Shown here: positions 7,582 through 18,200 of the stretch, in pieces
How positions within the stretch are numbered: position 1 is the stretch's first letter
Layout of the letters: every line of letters begins with the position of its first letter
Source: an uncultured Clostridia bacterium
GTDB lineage: Bacteria > Bacillota > Clostridia > UBA1381
Reading direction: 5' to 3'
Assembly (NCBI GenBank): GCA_944390955.1
Contig: CALXRY010000228.1
Span: forward strand, 1 to 56,724
Length of the DNA stretch: 56,724 nucleotides
Translations under genes and position numbers: made by a program
Notes under the pieces: model-generated
Seen by the model: the letters and a program-made list of their open reading frames with translations, nothing else
The model's database searches: none
What the model was told of the DNA's origin: nothing

Positions 7582-10194
7582 TTACCTTTCGACTTCCTCC
7601 ATTATGAAGCACTCTATCGTATCGCCTTCCTTAATGTCGTTGAAGTTCTCTATCCCTATTCCGCACTCAAAGTTCTCAGCCACTTCCTTTACGTCGTCCT
7701 TAAAACGTCTGAGTGAGTCTATCTTGCCCTCGTGGATAACGATGCCATCGCGGACAAGGCGTATCTCGGCGCTCCTCTGTATCTTGCCCTGAGTTACATA
7801 GCAGCCCGCAATAGTTCCGACTCCCGATACCTTGAATGTCTGGCGCACCTCGGCATAGCCGAGCATAGTTTCCTTGAATTCAGGATCGAGCATGCCTTTC
7901 ATTGCGGCTTCCATTTCCTCTATCGCCTGATAGATTACCCTATAAAGACGTATATCGACATCGTGCTGCTCAGCCGCACTTAACGCTCCGGCATCAGGTC
8001 TTACGTTAAAGCCTATAATGATAGCATTTGATGCATCGGCAAGCATTACGTCCGATTCGTTTATAGCACCGACTCCGCCGTGGATCGCCTTTACTCTTAC
8101 CTCGTCGTTTGACAACTTCTCTATCGACTGCTTCACGGCCTCGACGCTTCCCTGAACGTCGGCCTTTATGATAACCGAGAGCTCCTTCATGTTGCCCTCG
8201 TCGATCTGGCTGAACAAGTTATCGAGCGAAACCTTTACCACCTGATTGAACTTGTTCTCCTGTATCTCCTGCTTGCGCTGCTCGGCAACATCTCTTGCGA
8301 GCTTTTCATTCGAAACTACCATGAACCTGTCACCGCCTGACGGAGCCTCGTTAAGACCGAGTATCTCGACGGGCGTTGACGGCAGAGCCTGCTTTACGCG
8401 CCTGCCTTTATCGTTTACCATAGCTCTTATACGTCCTACCGACGTTCCGGCAATAACAAAATCCCCGACATTCAGAGTACCGTTCTGAACGAGTATCGTT
8501 GCGATAGGTCCTCTGCTCTTGTCTATCCGCGCCTCGATAACCGTACCCTCGGCTGTCCTGTTCGGATTCGCCTTGAGCTCCTCCATGTCAGCAACGAGCA
8601 GGACCATCTCAAGCAGGCCGTCAATATTGATCTTCTGCTTTGCGCTGACCTCAACGCATACGGTGTCACCGCCCCACTCCTCGGGAACAAGGTCGTATTC
8701 AACGAGCGCCTGCTTTACGCGTTCTGGATTTGCACCTTCTTTATCTATCTTGTTTATTGCCACAATTATCTGGACTCCCGCAGCCTTGGCGTGGTTTATC
8801 GCTTCTACGGTCTGCGGCATGATGCCGTCGTCCGCGGCAACAACGAGTATAGCTATATCCGTTACCTGAGCACCGCGGGCACGCATGGTCGTGAACGCCT
8901 CATGTCCAGGCGTATCGAGGAAGGTTATGTCACGGTCATTGAGACGCACGCTGTATGCGCCTATATGCTGTGTTATTCCTCCCGCCTCGGAGGTGGTTAC
9001 GTTAGTATGTCTTATCGCATCGAGCAGCGACGTCTTTCCGTGGTCAACGTGACCCATAACGACTACGACAGGCGGTCTTTCAACAAGGTCCTCGGGCTTA
9101 TCCGCCTCTGGCATCTCCTGCATAAGGAGATCCTCCTTTGTGAGCACTACTTCCTTGTTTACGGTTATGCCGTAATCTGAGCCTATGAGCTCCGCAGTGT
9201 CGAAATCTATGCTCTGGTTCATCGTCGCCATAACTCCGAGCATCATAAGCTTTTTTACGATCTCCGCGCCGGTCTTGCCTATTTTTGAAGCAAATTCACC
9301 AACGGTTATCGTTTCGGGTATCTCCACCTCGGTTATTACCTTTGCAGGTATTACCTTTTTCTGGCGTGTCGCCTTCTTTGATTCCTTCGTATTTTCCTGG
9401 CGGTTCTTTTTGCGCTTGTTCCTGCTTCTTCCGCCCTCAAGCTTAATATTCTCCGGAACATAATCTTCTATTCTTTCGCGCTCGTTTATTTTGTCAAGCT
9501 CTACAGTAGACGTACGCGTATCAACGTATCTCTTTCTGTCCTCTGTCTTGATAACGATCTCCTCGCCGCTCTTCTTCATGCTGTTGATATCGATCTTGGT
9601 TCCGCCTTGCTTCTTTGCAGCGTTATGGCGCTTCTTGCTCTGGTCATGCTTTTTCTTCTCGGCAGCCTTCTTTTCTTCTTCAGCTTTCTTGGCTGCCTTC
9701 TTTGCAGCTTCCTCAGCGGCCTTCTTTTCAGCCTCGGCTTCCTCGGCGGCCTTTCTTTCGGCTTCTGCCTTCCTTGCGGCCTCCTCCGCCGCTTTTTTCT
9801 CTGCCGCTGCCTTCTTTGCAGCTTCCTCAGCGGCCTTCTTTTCAGCCTCGGCCTTCTTGGCGGCTTCTTCGGCAGCCTTCTTTTCAGCCTCAGCCTTCTT
9901 AGCGGCTTCCTCGGCGGCCTTTTTCTCTTCTTCGGCCTTTCTTGCGGCTTCGACCTTCTTGGCCTCATCCTTTGCCTTCTTGGCACGTGCCTCGTTTACC
10001 TTTTCGTCAAGCTCCTCCTCAGAGATCATATGCTCCTTCGTATAAATGTCTATTACGGCGCCCGCCTCCTCGTCACTTAATAGGCTCGCGGGTCTCGGAG
10101 CGTTGATCCCAAACTCACCGAGCTTGGCAGAGAGCTCCTTGCTCGTTACGCTTATATCCTTAGCTACATCCTTAAGCTGTATTGTTGACGCCAT
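7582..10194 (-). CDS. infB: Translation initiation factor IF-2
   Basis: GTPase that places initiator fMet-tRNA on the 30S subunit and promotes subunit joining. The 870-residue protein opens with a small IF2_N module (about 1-50), followed by a low-complexity Ala/Glu/Lys region (about 55-195) built from near-identical units such as [14 protein letters not shown], then a second IF2_N-like module (about 290-345). The G domain begins near residue 375 with [14 protein letters not shown], then [22 protein letters not shown] and NKIDK. Domains II-IV complete it. The A/E/K region makes this protein longer than the 716 residues of Bacillus subtilis IF-2; its DNA (about 9640-9980) is an imperfect tandem repeat and may vary in length between strains. 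Confidence 0.97.
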   Translation of the reverse strand: MASTIQLKDVAKDISVTSKELSAKLGEFGINAPRPASLLSDEEAGAVIDIYTKEHMISEEELDEKVNEARAKKAKDEAKKVEAARKAEEEKKAAEEAAKKAEAEKKAAEEAAKKAEAEKKAAEEAAKKAAAEKKAAEEAARKAEAERKAAEEAEAEKKAAEEAAKKAAKKAEEEKKAAEKKKHDQSKKRHNAAKKQGGTKIDINSMKKSGEEIVIKTEDRKRYVDTRTSTVELDKINERERIEDYVPENIKLEGGRSRNKRKKNRQENTKESKKATRQKKVIPAKVITEVEIPETITVGEFASKIGKTGAEIVKKLMMLGVMATMNQSIDFDTAELIGSDYGITVNKEVVLTKEDLLMQEMPEADKPEDLVERPPVVVVMGHVDHGKTSLLDAIRHTNVTTSEAGGITQHIGAYSVRLNDRDITFLDTPGHEAFTTMRARGAQVTDIAILVVAADDGIMPQTVEAINHAKAAGVQIIVAINKIDKEGANPERVKQALVEYDLVPEEWGGDTVCVEVSAKQKINIDGLLEMVLLVADMEELKANPNRTAEGTVIEARIDKSRGPIATILVQNGTLNVGDFVIAGTSVGRIRAMVNDKGRRVKQALPSTPVEILGLNEAPSGGDRFMVVSNEKLARDVAEQRKQEIQENKFNQVVKVSLDNLFSQIDEGNMKELSVIIKADVQGSVEAVKQSIEKLSNDEVRVKAIHGGVGAINESDVMLADASNAIIIGFNVRPDAGALSAAEQHDVDIRLYRVIYQAIEEMEAAMKGMLDPEFKETMLGYAEVRQTFKVSGVGTIAGCYVTQGKIQRSAEIRLVRDGIVIHEGKIDSLRRFKDDVKEVAENFECGIGIENFNDIKEGDTIECFIMEEVER

Positions 10195-10200
10195 TTAACA

Positions 10201-10482
10201 TCACCCTTTCTTCATTTCTGGCAGACCCTGCGTTTCGGATATGTTCATGCATGCTTCATACAGAGCATCCGCTGCGGAACATTTAAGATGCCGTTCCACG
10301 ATCCGCTTTTTCCGGGCCTTTCTTATACAATCAGGGTTTGTGCAGATATACGCCCCTCGTCCGAAGCGTTTTTTCTCCATATCCAAAACCGCTGTTCCGT
10401 TTTCGTTTACTATTCTTATCAAGTCGCTCTGAGCGCGCATCGTTCTGCACGCCACGCACATCCTCTGCGGTATATGCTTCAT
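10201..10482 (-). CDS. ylxR: YlxR / RnpM family RNA-binding protein
   Basis: A 93-residue member of the YlxR (DUF448) family; a Bacillus subtilis member has been reported to modulate RNase P and was named RnpM. Family signature is seen in RMCVACRTMRAQSDLIRIV (8-26) and GRGAYICTNPDCIRKA (about 42-57), with four Cys in CxxC/CxxxxC arrangement. It lies between nusA (1 base away) and infB (6 bases away). The ylxQ gene (L7Ae-like), which usually follows ylxR in Firmicutes, is absent here: ylxR runs straight into infB. Confidence 0.93.
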   Translation of the reverse strand: MKHIPQRMCVACRTMRAQSDLIRIVNENGTAVLDMEKKRFGRGAYICTNPDCIRKARKKRIVERHLKCSAADALYEACMNISETQGLPEMKKG

Positions 10483-10483
10483 A

Positions 10484-11506
10484 TCACACCGCCGATATGT
10501 CTATCTTCCAGCCAGTCAGCTTTGCCGCAAGCCTTACGTTCTGTCCCGATTTTCCTATCGCAAGCGAAAGCTGGTATTCCGGAACCTTGACCTTGGCGCT
10601 GTGCTCGTTCTCATCTATCTCTATCGACTCGACCTTCGCCGGACTCAGGGCCGACGCGATATATTCCTTCGGATCCTCGCTCCATCTGACAATGTCTATC
10701 TTCTCGTCCTTGAGCTCCTCGCCTATGTTCTGTACTCTTATACCTCTCGGTCCTATGCAGGCGCCCTGGGCATCTATGTCAGGATTATTTGAATATACGG
10801 CGATCTTTGTTCTTGATCCGCCCTCTCTTGCTATACCTTTTATCTCAACGGTGCCGTCCTCTATCTCGGGGACCTCCATTTCAAACAATCTTCTTACAAG
10901 TCCGGGATGAGTTCTTGAAAGCAGTATCTGCGTTCCCTTTGTTCCCTGCCTTACGCCGCTGACATAGCATTTTACCATCTGACCGACCTCGTACGTTTCG
11001 CCCTTGGGCTGCTCGTTCATGGGGAGCATTCCCTCGGTCTTGCCGATATCAACGAACACAGTCCCGCGTTCTATCCTTTCGATCTCCCCAACAACGACCT
11101 CATTCGTTTTCTCGTTGTATTCACTGTATATTATGCCTCTCTCGGCCTCTCTGATCCTCTGTGTTATCACCTGTTTTGCGGTCATTGCGCTGACGCGTCC
11201 GAAATCTTTCGGCGTGACCTCTATATTTACTATATCGCCTTCGTTATAATTCGGATCGATCTTCCTTGCGTCCTCGATATCTATCTCTTCGCTGTCCTCA
11301 AATACAAGATCGACGACCTTCTTCTGAGCCATGACCTGAACATTCCCCGTTTCGCGGTCTATAAAGACCTCAACGTTCTGCGACGAATTGAAATTTCGTT
11401 TATATGCCGCAACGAGAGCCGCCTCCAGCGCGTCGAATATTATATCGGGGCTCATGCCCTTCTCCTCGCACAGCGCAGTCAGTGCTTCCATTAATTCCTT
11501 ATTCAT
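10484..11506 (-). CDS. nusA: Transcription termination/antitermination factor NusA
   Basis: Binds RNA polymerase and nascent RNA and modulates pausing, termination and antitermination. The 340-residue Gram-positive form has an N-terminal polymerase-binding domain (about 1-125), an S1 domain (VVVGEIERIERGTVFVDIG, about 140-205), and two KH domains (GACIGPRGIRVQNIGEEL, about 245-262; LAIGKSGQNVRLAAKLTGW, about 315-333). I use the ATG at 11506 because the in-frame TTG at 11518 abuts the AAAGGA ribosome site. It is second in the operon after rimP. Confidence 0.96.
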   Translation of the reverse strand: MNKELMEALTALCEEKGMSPDIIFDALEAALVAAYKRNFNSSQNVEVFIDRETGNVQVMAQKKVVDLVFEDSEEIDIEDARKIDPNYNEGDIVNIEVTPKDFGRVSAMTAKQVITQRIREAERGIIYSEYNEKTNEVVVGEIERIERGTVFVDIGKTEGMLPMNEQPKGETYEVGQMVKCYVSGVRQGTKGTQILLSRTHPGLVRRLFEMEVPEIEDGTVEIKGIAREGGSRTKIAVYSNNPDIDAQGACIGPRGIRVQNIGEELKDEKIDIVRWSEDPKEYIASALSPAKVESIEIDENEHSAKVKVPEYQLSLAIGKSGQNVRLAAKLTGWKIDISAV

Positions 11507-11532
11507 TTTGCCAACCAATCCTTTCCGATGAT

Positions 11533-11994
11533 TTAAAATTCAAACGATAATTTTATATACGAAGCTTCCTTTACCGGAATGCTTATTATATTGCCGTCAA
11601 CGTCTATCTCAGCCGTTTTGTCAGAGAAGCCCGCCAAAACGCCGGAAAATTCCTTGTCTCCGTTCTCAAGCGGCTTAAAAAGCTTAACGTCCACTTTTCG
11701 TCCCGTATAATACAGAAATTCACGTTCCTTCGTGAGCTTCCTGTCTGCTCCCGGCGACGAGACCTCAAGCGTATAATTCCCGTCTACGGGGTCCTCTGCG
11801 TCAAGTATCGGATCGAGTGCCCTCGAAAAGTTCTCGCAATCGTCTATCCCGACGCCGCCGTCCTTGTCAATATAATAGCGCAGGATATAGTCGCCGCCCT
11901 CTTTTTTATAGGACACGTCAACTATATATACGCCCTGCTCCTCTGCGGTCTTTTCCGCCAAGGCCAGAGCCGCAGCTTCCGTCTTGTTTGCCAT
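11533..11994 (-). CDS. rimP: Ribosome maturation factor RimP
   Basis: Needed for 30S subunit maturation. The 153-residue protein has the family hallmarks GVYIVDVSYKKEGGDYILRYYID, DDCENFSRALDPILD and YTLEVSSPGADRKL, with the C-terminal SH3-like half rich in beta strands. It is the first gene of the operon, read from the promoter at 12131-12103, and starts at ATG 11994 with GGAAG 9 bases ahead. The order rimP-nusA-ylxR-infB-rbfA is standard. Confidence 0.95.
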   Translation of the reverse strand: MANKTEAAALALAEKTAEEQGVYIVDVSYKKEGGDYILRYYIDKDGGVGIDDCENFSRALDPILDAEDPVDGNYTLEVSSPGADRKLTKEREFLYYTGRKVDVKLFKPLENGDKEFSGVLAGFSDKTAEIDVDGNIISIPVKEASYIKLSFEF

Positions 11995-12048
11995 GCTCAG
12001 CCACTTCCTTTCCCGTGCGTTACTTTGTGTACTGTCCCTTTTAACGTT

Positions 12049-12093
12049 GAAAGAGTGGGCTTAGCCCACTCTTTCAGAATAAAATATTCTTTA
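12049..12093 (-). promoter_or_regulatory. Hairpin leader of the rimP-nusA-infB operon
   Basis: The transcript from the operon promoter starts with two hairpins: AGAATA-TTT-TATTCT, and then a perfect 12-bp stem GAAAGAGTGGGC-TAA-GCCCACTCTTTC (12075-12049). No T run follows on the minus strand, so it is not a simple terminator for that strand. It may protect the 5' end or act as a protein or attenuation site. About 54 bases separate it from the rimP start. Confidence 0.6.
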
Positions 12094-12102
12094 ACATATG
12101 CT

Positions 12103-12131
12103 ATTATAGCACACTTTTTCCGTTATTTCAA
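12103..12131 (-). promoter_or_regulatory. sigma-A promoter of the rimP-glmU operon
   Basis: On the minus strand TTGAAA (12131-12126), 17-base spacer, TATAAT (12108-12103). This lies between the P-type ATPase stop and rimP and probably drives all nine genes down to glmU. Confidence 0.85.
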
Positions 12132-12181
12132 TACCTTTTTCATATTTTTTACGATAATTTTAGAAAATATACAAATGGACA

Positions 12182-14782
12182 TCAATCCTTTGTTCTTCCA
12201 TATATTATCATCTTCAATATCTGTATTACCACGAAAGCTGCGACTGCAAGCCCGTATACAGACAACAGCTCCGTCAGCGTCAGCGGATCTACCGAGAATA
12301 TTCCCTGCAGGAACGGCAGCAGCAGTACTGCGTTGAGCAGTACAAATCCTATCAAGAACGCACCTATAAGGCTCCTGTTGTTCCACATTTCGCGTCTAAA
12401 CCATACAGCCTTGTCGCGCTTGCAGTTGAAGCCGTGGACAAGCCTTGTAAGGCAAAGCGTTGAGAACGCCATCGTACTTGCGGTCTCCGGGCTTCTCACA
12501 AGTCCTATATAGTAAGCGACCATAGTTACGATACCTATTATAAGTCCCTCTACGCCTATGTTCCTGAGTACCTTACCCGTCAGTATCGACTGGTTTTTCG
12601 GTCTCGGCTTTTCATTCATTATATCCGGCGAATGCGGTTCAACGCCGAGAGCGATCGCCGGAAGACTGTCGGTAAGAAGGTTTATAAACAGCAGATGCAC
12701 TGCCTGGAACGGTACCGGCAATCCAAGTATCGAAGCATAAAGCACCGCAAGTATACCGGCCGTATTTCCCGAAAGCAGGAACTGGATAGACTTCTGTATA
12801 TTCTTGTATATATTTCTTCCGTTTTCAACAGCCTTTACTATGGTTGCGAAATTATCGTCCGTAAGCACCATGGAGGCGGCGTCCTTTGCAACTTCACTTC
12901 CCGTTATACCCATAGCAACGCCGACGTCGGCCTGCTTAAGTGCCGGAGCGTCGTTTACGCCGTCGCCCGTCATCGAAACAATATAACCCTTTCTCTGCCA
13001 TGCGCTTACGATCCTTATCTTATGCTCCGGCGAAACTCTGGCATATACCGAAACGTCCGAAACAAACTCATCAAGCTCCTCGTCGGTAAGATTTTCGATC
13101 TCTTTCCCCTCGACTCCGCGTCCGTTTTCATCGAGTATGCCGATCTCTCTTGCAATAGCGCATGCCGTTATGAGGTGGTCGCCCGTTATCATAATAGGAC
13201 GTATTCCGGCCGACTTACATTTTGCAACGGCGCCCTTGGATTCATCTCTCGGAGGATCCTGCATTGCGATAAGACCAAGCAGGATATAATCCTTTTCATC
13301 CTCGACTGCAACATCGGGACTCAGAACATCCTTTTCACAGACTGCAAGGACTCTCAGTCCGCTCTCCGAAAACTGCATATTTACTTTCTTGAGCTCTTCT
13401 ATGTCGGCAGCCGTAAATTCGCGCTTGCCCTCCATCGTCTTTATCTCTTTTATCCTTGGGATGAGTACGTCGACTGCTCCCTTTGTGAGCATTTTGAAGC
13501 TGCCCGCTATTTCGTGAACTGTACTCATGAGTTTTCTGTCCGAATCAAACGGTATTTCTCCGACACGCGGATACTTTTCACGCATCGCCTCATAATTGAG
13601 CTTGTGCTTGTTTGAATATGTGATGAGTGCGATCTCTGTCGGGTCGCCTATCTCCTGTCCGTCCTTCTTTACAGAGTCATTGCAGAGCGCACCGTCGATA
13701 ACAAGCTGAGCCTGACGCTCATTCGGAGTTTCGTCCTTGTCTATGACCTGCCCGTCAAAGTATATCTTCTGGACGGTCATCTTGTTCTGCGTAAGCGTAC
13801 CGGTCTTATCCGAGCAGATGATGGACACGCTGCCCAGACCTTCAACGGCCTGCAGCTTTCTTATAATGGCATTTTCGTTTGCAAGCTTCTGCGTTCCGAC
13901 GCTCAATACTATCGTAACTATCGAACTCAGCGCCTCGGGTATTGCCGCAACAGCCAGTGCAACCGCAAAGATGAACGCATCGGCTATGCCATCGCCGCCT
14001 CTTACTACTTCAAGTATAAATACGAGTATACATATTGCGATTATCCCGAACGACAGCTTCTTTCCGAAGTTATCGAGCGATACCTGCAGCGGCGTTTTCT
14101 TCTCCTTTGTGTTCTTGAGGAGCGCCGCGATCTTGCCCATCTCCGTGTTCATTCCGACGCTTGTAACGATCATACGTGCTCGTCCGTATGTGGCAAAGCT
14201 TCCGGAATACATCATGTTTACTCTGTCGCCGAGAGGCATATCACCCTCAAGCACAGTATCTTCTTTTTCGACAGGCTCGCTCTCTCCTGTCAGAGCACTC
14301 TCGTCTACCTTCATGGCGGCATTTTCGATTATTCGTCCGTCGGCACAGACATAGTCTCCGGCTTCAACGACCACGATATCCCCGACGGTCACATCGCTGC
14401 CATTTACTACTTTCACGCTCCCGTCGCGTACTACCTTTGCCGTAGGAGCCGACATTGCCCTGAGCCCCGCAAGCGACGCCTCCGCCTTTATCTCCTGTAC
14501 CGTACCGAGAATGGCGTTTATCGTGATAACTATGAGTATTACGAGAGAACTTTCCACGTCGCCGAGCACCATCGAAATGATCGCCGCGGCGATAAGTATA
14601 AGCACAAGAAAATCCTTATACTGCCCAAGGAATATCATAAACGGACTTTTCTTGTTTTCCTCGGCAAGCTCATTCTTTCCGTACTTTTTCAGGCGGTTTG
14701 CCGCCTCGATTGAGGAAAGACCGTATTCCGTTGCCGACAGCTCCTTGTAAACGTCTTCCTTTGTGGCTTTGTACCAATCCAT
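12182..14782 (-). CDS. P-type cation ATPase (Ca2+/Mn2+ exporter type, P2)
   Basis: Pumps a divalent cation out of the cytoplasm using ATP. The 866-residue protein has ten predicted membrane helices in the usual 2+2+6 pattern, TGES (165-168) in the actuator domain, PEAL in M4 (282-285), the phosphorylated aspartate in CSDKTGTLTQNK (D325), and TGDGVNDAPALKQADVGVAMG in the hinge. M6 has NLLTDSLPAIALG. The PEAL and NxxTD sites resemble PMR1/LMCA1-like pumps, which carry Ca2+ and often Mn2+. The manganese riboswitch in its leader points to Mn2+ export as the physiological role. It starts at ATG 14782. No partner gene is nearby. Confidence 0.9.
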   Translation of the reverse strand: MDWYKATKEDVYKELSATEYGLSSIEAANRLKKYGKNELAEENKKSPFMIFLGQYKDFLVLILIAAAIISMVLGDVESSLVILIVITINAILGTVQEIKAEASLAGLRAMSAPTAKVVRDGSVKVVNGSDVTVGDIVVVEAGDYVCADGRIIENAAMKVDESALTGESEPVEKEDTVLEGDMPLGDRVNMMYSGSFATYGRARMIVTSVGMNTEMGKIAALLKNTKEKKTPLQVSLDNFGKKLSFGIIAICILVFILEVVRGGDGIADAFIFAVALAVAAIPEALSSIVTIVLSVGTQKLANENAIIRKLQAVEGLGSVSIICSDKTGTLTQNKMTVQKIYFDGQVIDKDETPNERQAQLVIDGALCNDSVKKDGQEIGDPTEIALITYSNKHKLNYEAMREKYPRVGEIPFDSDRKLMSTVHEIAGSFKMLTKGAVDVLIPRIKEIKTMEGKREFTAADIEELKKVNMQFSESGLRVLAVCEKDVLSPDVAVEDEKDYILLGLIAMQDPPRDESKGAVAKCKSAGIRPIMITGDHLITACAIAREIGILDENGRGVEGKEIENLTDEELDEFVSDVSVYARVSPEHKIRIVSAWQRKGYIVSMTGDGVNDAPALKQADVGVAMGITGSEVAKDAASMVLTDDNFATIVKAVENGRNIYKNIQKSIQFLLSGNTAGILAVLYASILGLPVPFQAVHLLFINLLTDSLPAIALGVEPHSPDIMNEKPRPKNQSILTGKVLRNIGVEGLIIGIVTMVAYYIGLVRSPETASTMAFSTLCLTRLVHGFNCKRDKAVWFRREMWNNRSLIGAFLIGFVLLNAVLLLPFLQGIFSVDPLTLTELLSVYGLAVAAFVVIQILKMIIYGRTKD

Positions 14783-14822
14783 AATTTTGCATCATCCTTT
14801 CTTTTATAGACCGCGGTGCAAT

Positions 14823-14870
14823 AAAAAAAACGAGCCTTTTTATTGCATCGACAATAAACTGCAATAAAAG
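14823..14870 (-). terminator. Riboswitch-controlled terminator of the ATPase gene
   Basis: On the minus strand CTTTTATTGCA (14870-14860) pairs with TGCAATAAAAAG (14847-14836), followed after GCTCG by eight T (14830-14823). The 5' arm of this stem includes CTTTTATT, the same bases that close helix P1 of the aptamer, so aptamer folding and termination exclude each other. This predicts an ON switch. Confidence 0.8.
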
Positions 14871-14961
14871 TCTCGCTACAGAGAATGCGGTACGGACCTT
14901 TGCCGGTCGTCCTGACGACACCGCATTACGCCGATAAAGGCGCAAGCTACTCCCTTTTATT
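14863..14961 (-). ncRNA. yybP-ykoY manganese riboswitch aptamer
   Basis: P1 is closed by AATAAAAG (14961-14954) and CTTTTATT (14870-14863), perfectly complementary. Inside are the conserved L1 segment GGGAGTAGC, GTCGTCAGGACGACCGGCAAAG in the middle helices, and the L3 segment GTAGCGAGAC next to the 3' side of P1. Order and bases match the yybP-ykoY family as I know it, which senses Mn2+ and often precedes cation exporters. The following terminator overlaps P1. Confidence 0.88.
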
Positions 14962-14975
14962 TTTTTCACAAGTAT

Positions 14976-15004
14976 AATATACCATATCGTTCCCAGCTTG
15001 TCAA
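14976..15004 (-). promoter_or_regulatory. sigma-A promoter of the ATPase gene
   Basis: TTGACA (15004-14999), 17-base spacer, TATATT (14981-14976) on the minus strand. Transcription should start about 10 bases before the riboswitch. Confidence 0.85.
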
Positions 15005-15131
15005 GAGTATATCCGCAAATTTTATTGATTTTCTTTTGTTTTATTTTATACCATCCGCCGCCGTGGCATCTTCTGCGATAACCGACAAAATACGACTGCT
15101 AACTCCGGCATAAAACTGCATATTTTGCTAC

Positions 15132-15160
15132 TTGACTTACGAGCAAAAAGACATTATAAT
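15132..15160 (+). promoter_or_regulatory. sigma-A promoter of the activase gene
   Basis: TTGACT (15132-15137), 17-base spacer, TATAAT (15155-15160). The transcript leader would be about 125 bases. I recognise no riboswitch in it. Confidence 0.8.
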
Positions 15161-15291
15161 ATGTATTGTACAATTGCGGACAAATTTCTACCTATTAATA
15201 ATATAATAATTATACCTGTATTTTTTATGAGCCTTCCGGCACATGGCAATCCGCCGCCCCGGAACGGCTCAGAATTTTAAGGAGGAACACT

Positions 15292-18200
15292 ATGACAGAA
15301 ACCGGAATATTACATATGGGGATAGACGTTGGTTCGACGACAGTCAAGGTGGTCGTTATTGACGAAGCCAAAAACATCCTATTTTCTGAATACAGGCGCC
15401 ATTTCTCCGATATTAAAAGCACCGTTGCGGAGCTTTTTAAAGAGGTTTATGACACCATAGGCGAACGGCGCTTTACCGTTGTTATAACAGGCTCGGGCGG
15501 TCTGCTGCTTTCAAATTCTCTCGGGCTGCCGTTTGTGCAGGAGGTCATAGCCAACAAGGCGGCGATAACAGAATTCCTGCCGGAAACTGACGTTGTTATC
15601 GAGCTTGGCGGAGAGGACGCAAAGATACTGTATCTCTCCGGAGGACTGGAGCAGCGCATGAACGGCACCTGCGCCGGCGGTACCGGCTCGTTTATCGACC
15701 AGATGTCGATACTTTTAAAAACAGATGCTGCAGGGCTAAATGCTCTCGCTGAAAAACACACAATAATTTATCCGATAGCGGCACGCTGCGGAGTATTTGC
15801 AAAATCGGACGTTCAGCCGCTCTTAAACGAGGGTGCGGCAAAGGAGGACGTTGCCGCATCGATACTCCAGGCAGTCGTTACCCAGACGATAAGCGGTCTT
15901 GCACAAGGTCGCCCAATAAAGGGGAACATCGTTTTCCTCGGCGGACCGCTGCACTTCCTGCCGCAGCTTCGCAGGCAGTTTGAGGAAACTCTGAAAGATA
16001 ATGCAAAATCATTCACTACTCCCGAAAACGCACAGCTTTTCGTTGCGATAGGCGCGGCGCTGATGTACGATAAGAAATCCGTAACTACGCTTCCCGAGCT
16101 TATCGAGAGCATGAAGCACGCAAAGGACGCGGACACGGAGATCACGCGAATCAGGAAGCTCTTCCTCAACGATGAGGAGCGCGAAGAATTTTTTGAACGC
16201 CATTCAAAGCATGTCGCAAAGCGCGGCGACATAAAAAAGGCGAAAGGTCCCGTATTCCTCGGTCTTGACGTAGGTTCAACGACGATAAAGGCGGCTTTGA
16301 TAGACGAGAATTCAAATATTTTATATACATATTACGGTAAAAACGAGGGCTCGCCGATAACGAGCGGAATAAATATCCTGCGCGATATGTATTCCCAGCT
16401 CCCGAAGGAGGCGTTTATCGCAAACGCCTGTACAACGGGCTACGGAGAGCTCCTGCTGAAAACAGCCTTCCGCATAAACGAGGGCGAGATAGAAACGATA
16501 GCGCACTATAAGGCTGCGAACCATTTCTCCCCCGGCGTTGACTTTATAATAGACATCGGCGGCCAGGACATGAAGTGCATGAAGATAAAAAACGGCGTTA
16601 TCGACAGCATCATGCTCAATGAGGCATGCTCATCAGGCTGCGGCTCGTTTATCCAAACGTTCGCCGAGGGGCTTGGCATGGACACTATAAGCTTCTCAAA
16701 GGAGGCGCTTACAGCCGACAACCCCGTGGACCTCGGAACGCGCTGTACGGTATTCATGAATTCGCGCGTAAAGCAGGCACAGAAAGAAGGCGCGACCGTC
16801 GGAGACATAAGCGCAGGGCTTTCGTACTCCGTTGTAAGGAACGCGCTTTATAAGGTAATAAAGCTGCGCGATCCAGATCTTATGGGCGACAATATAGTCG
16901 TTCAGGGCGGAACGTTCAACAATAACGCTATCCTGCGCTGCTTTGAGCTGCTTACGGGAAAGAACGTGGTAAGACCTGATATTGCCGGAATAATGGGAGC
17001 CTTCGGCTCGGCAATAATCGCGCATGAGCGCTGGGACGGCGGCGAATGCGATATACTCGCCGCGGATGAGCTTGACGAATTCAAGTTTAAGACGTCACTT
17101 ACGCGCTGCAAAAAGTGCTCCAACCACTGCCAGCTCACTATAACCGATTTCGGCGATGGTGGGCGGTTCGTTTCTGGCAACCGCTGCGAACGCGGTGCGG
17201 GGCTCGAGCGTCCAAAAAACAAGCTCCCGAACCTGTTCGATTACAAGTATAAGAGGGTATTCGATTATACTCCTCTCCCTCTTGAGAACGCACCGATGGG
17301 CGAGATAGGCTTACCGAGAGTGCTCAACATGTACGAAAACTACCCGCTGTGGTTCACGATATTTACGGAGCTCGGATTCAGGGTGCGTATATCAGGCAGA
17401 AGCTCGCACGACATGTACGAAAAGGGCATAGAATCTATCCCGTCCGAAAGCGCCTGCTATCCGGCAAAGCTCGTTCACGGACATATACAGGACCTGATCG
17501 ACAAGGGCATAAAGACAATATTCTACCCGTGCATACCGTATGAGCAGATAGAATACAGCGACGCGGGCAACCACTTCAACTGCCCGATGGTAACGTCGTA
17601 TCCCGAGGTCATATACAATAACATGGACTCCGTACGAGCGCCGGGAATGAAGTTTATTTATCCGTTTCTGAACCTTGCCGATAAGCCGTCGTTCAAGCGC
17701 CAGATGTTCAAGACGTTCGGCTCGTATGGCTTTACGAAGGAAGTTATCGACAAAGCATGCGACAAGGGCTTTGAGGAGCTGCAGAACTTCAAGCACGATA
17801 TCCGCACAAAGGGCGAAGAGACGCTGCAGTGGCTTGAGGACAATGACAAGCTAGGGATAGTGCTTGCCGGACGGCCGTATCATATAGACCCCGAGATACA
17901 TCACGGCATACCCGACATGGTAAATTCACTCGGCTTCGCCGTGCTGACAGAGGACAGCGTCGCGCATCTCGGACACCTGCAGCGGGACATTCGCGTGGTC
18001 GACCAGTGGGCATACCATACGCGCCTTTATGAGGCGGCCGCAGAGGTCATAAAGAACAACAGACTCGAGCTTATCCAGCTTAATTCCTTCGGCTGCGGTC
18101 TCGACGCCGTAACGACCGACCAGGTGCAGGAGATACTGCAGTCGAACGAAAAGATATATACGACGCTCAAGATCGACGAGGTATCGAATCTCGGAACGGC

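Larger units (their letters stand above)
14783..15291. other. Divergent regulatory region, ATPase / activase
   Basis: No gene. From left to right on the plus strand it holds the ATPase ribosome site, the riboswitch-controlled terminator, the manganese aptamer, the ATPase promoter (14976-15004), about 120 AT-rich bases with nothing recognisable, the activase promoter (15132-15160) and a leader of about 125 bases ahead of the activase gene. Confidence 0.8.

Noticed and set aside
9491-10080. Long plus-strand Ser/Ala/Phe-rich open frames opposite infB
   Set aside because: They mirror the repetitive Ala/Glu/Lys codons of infB and have no ribosome site or independent motifs.
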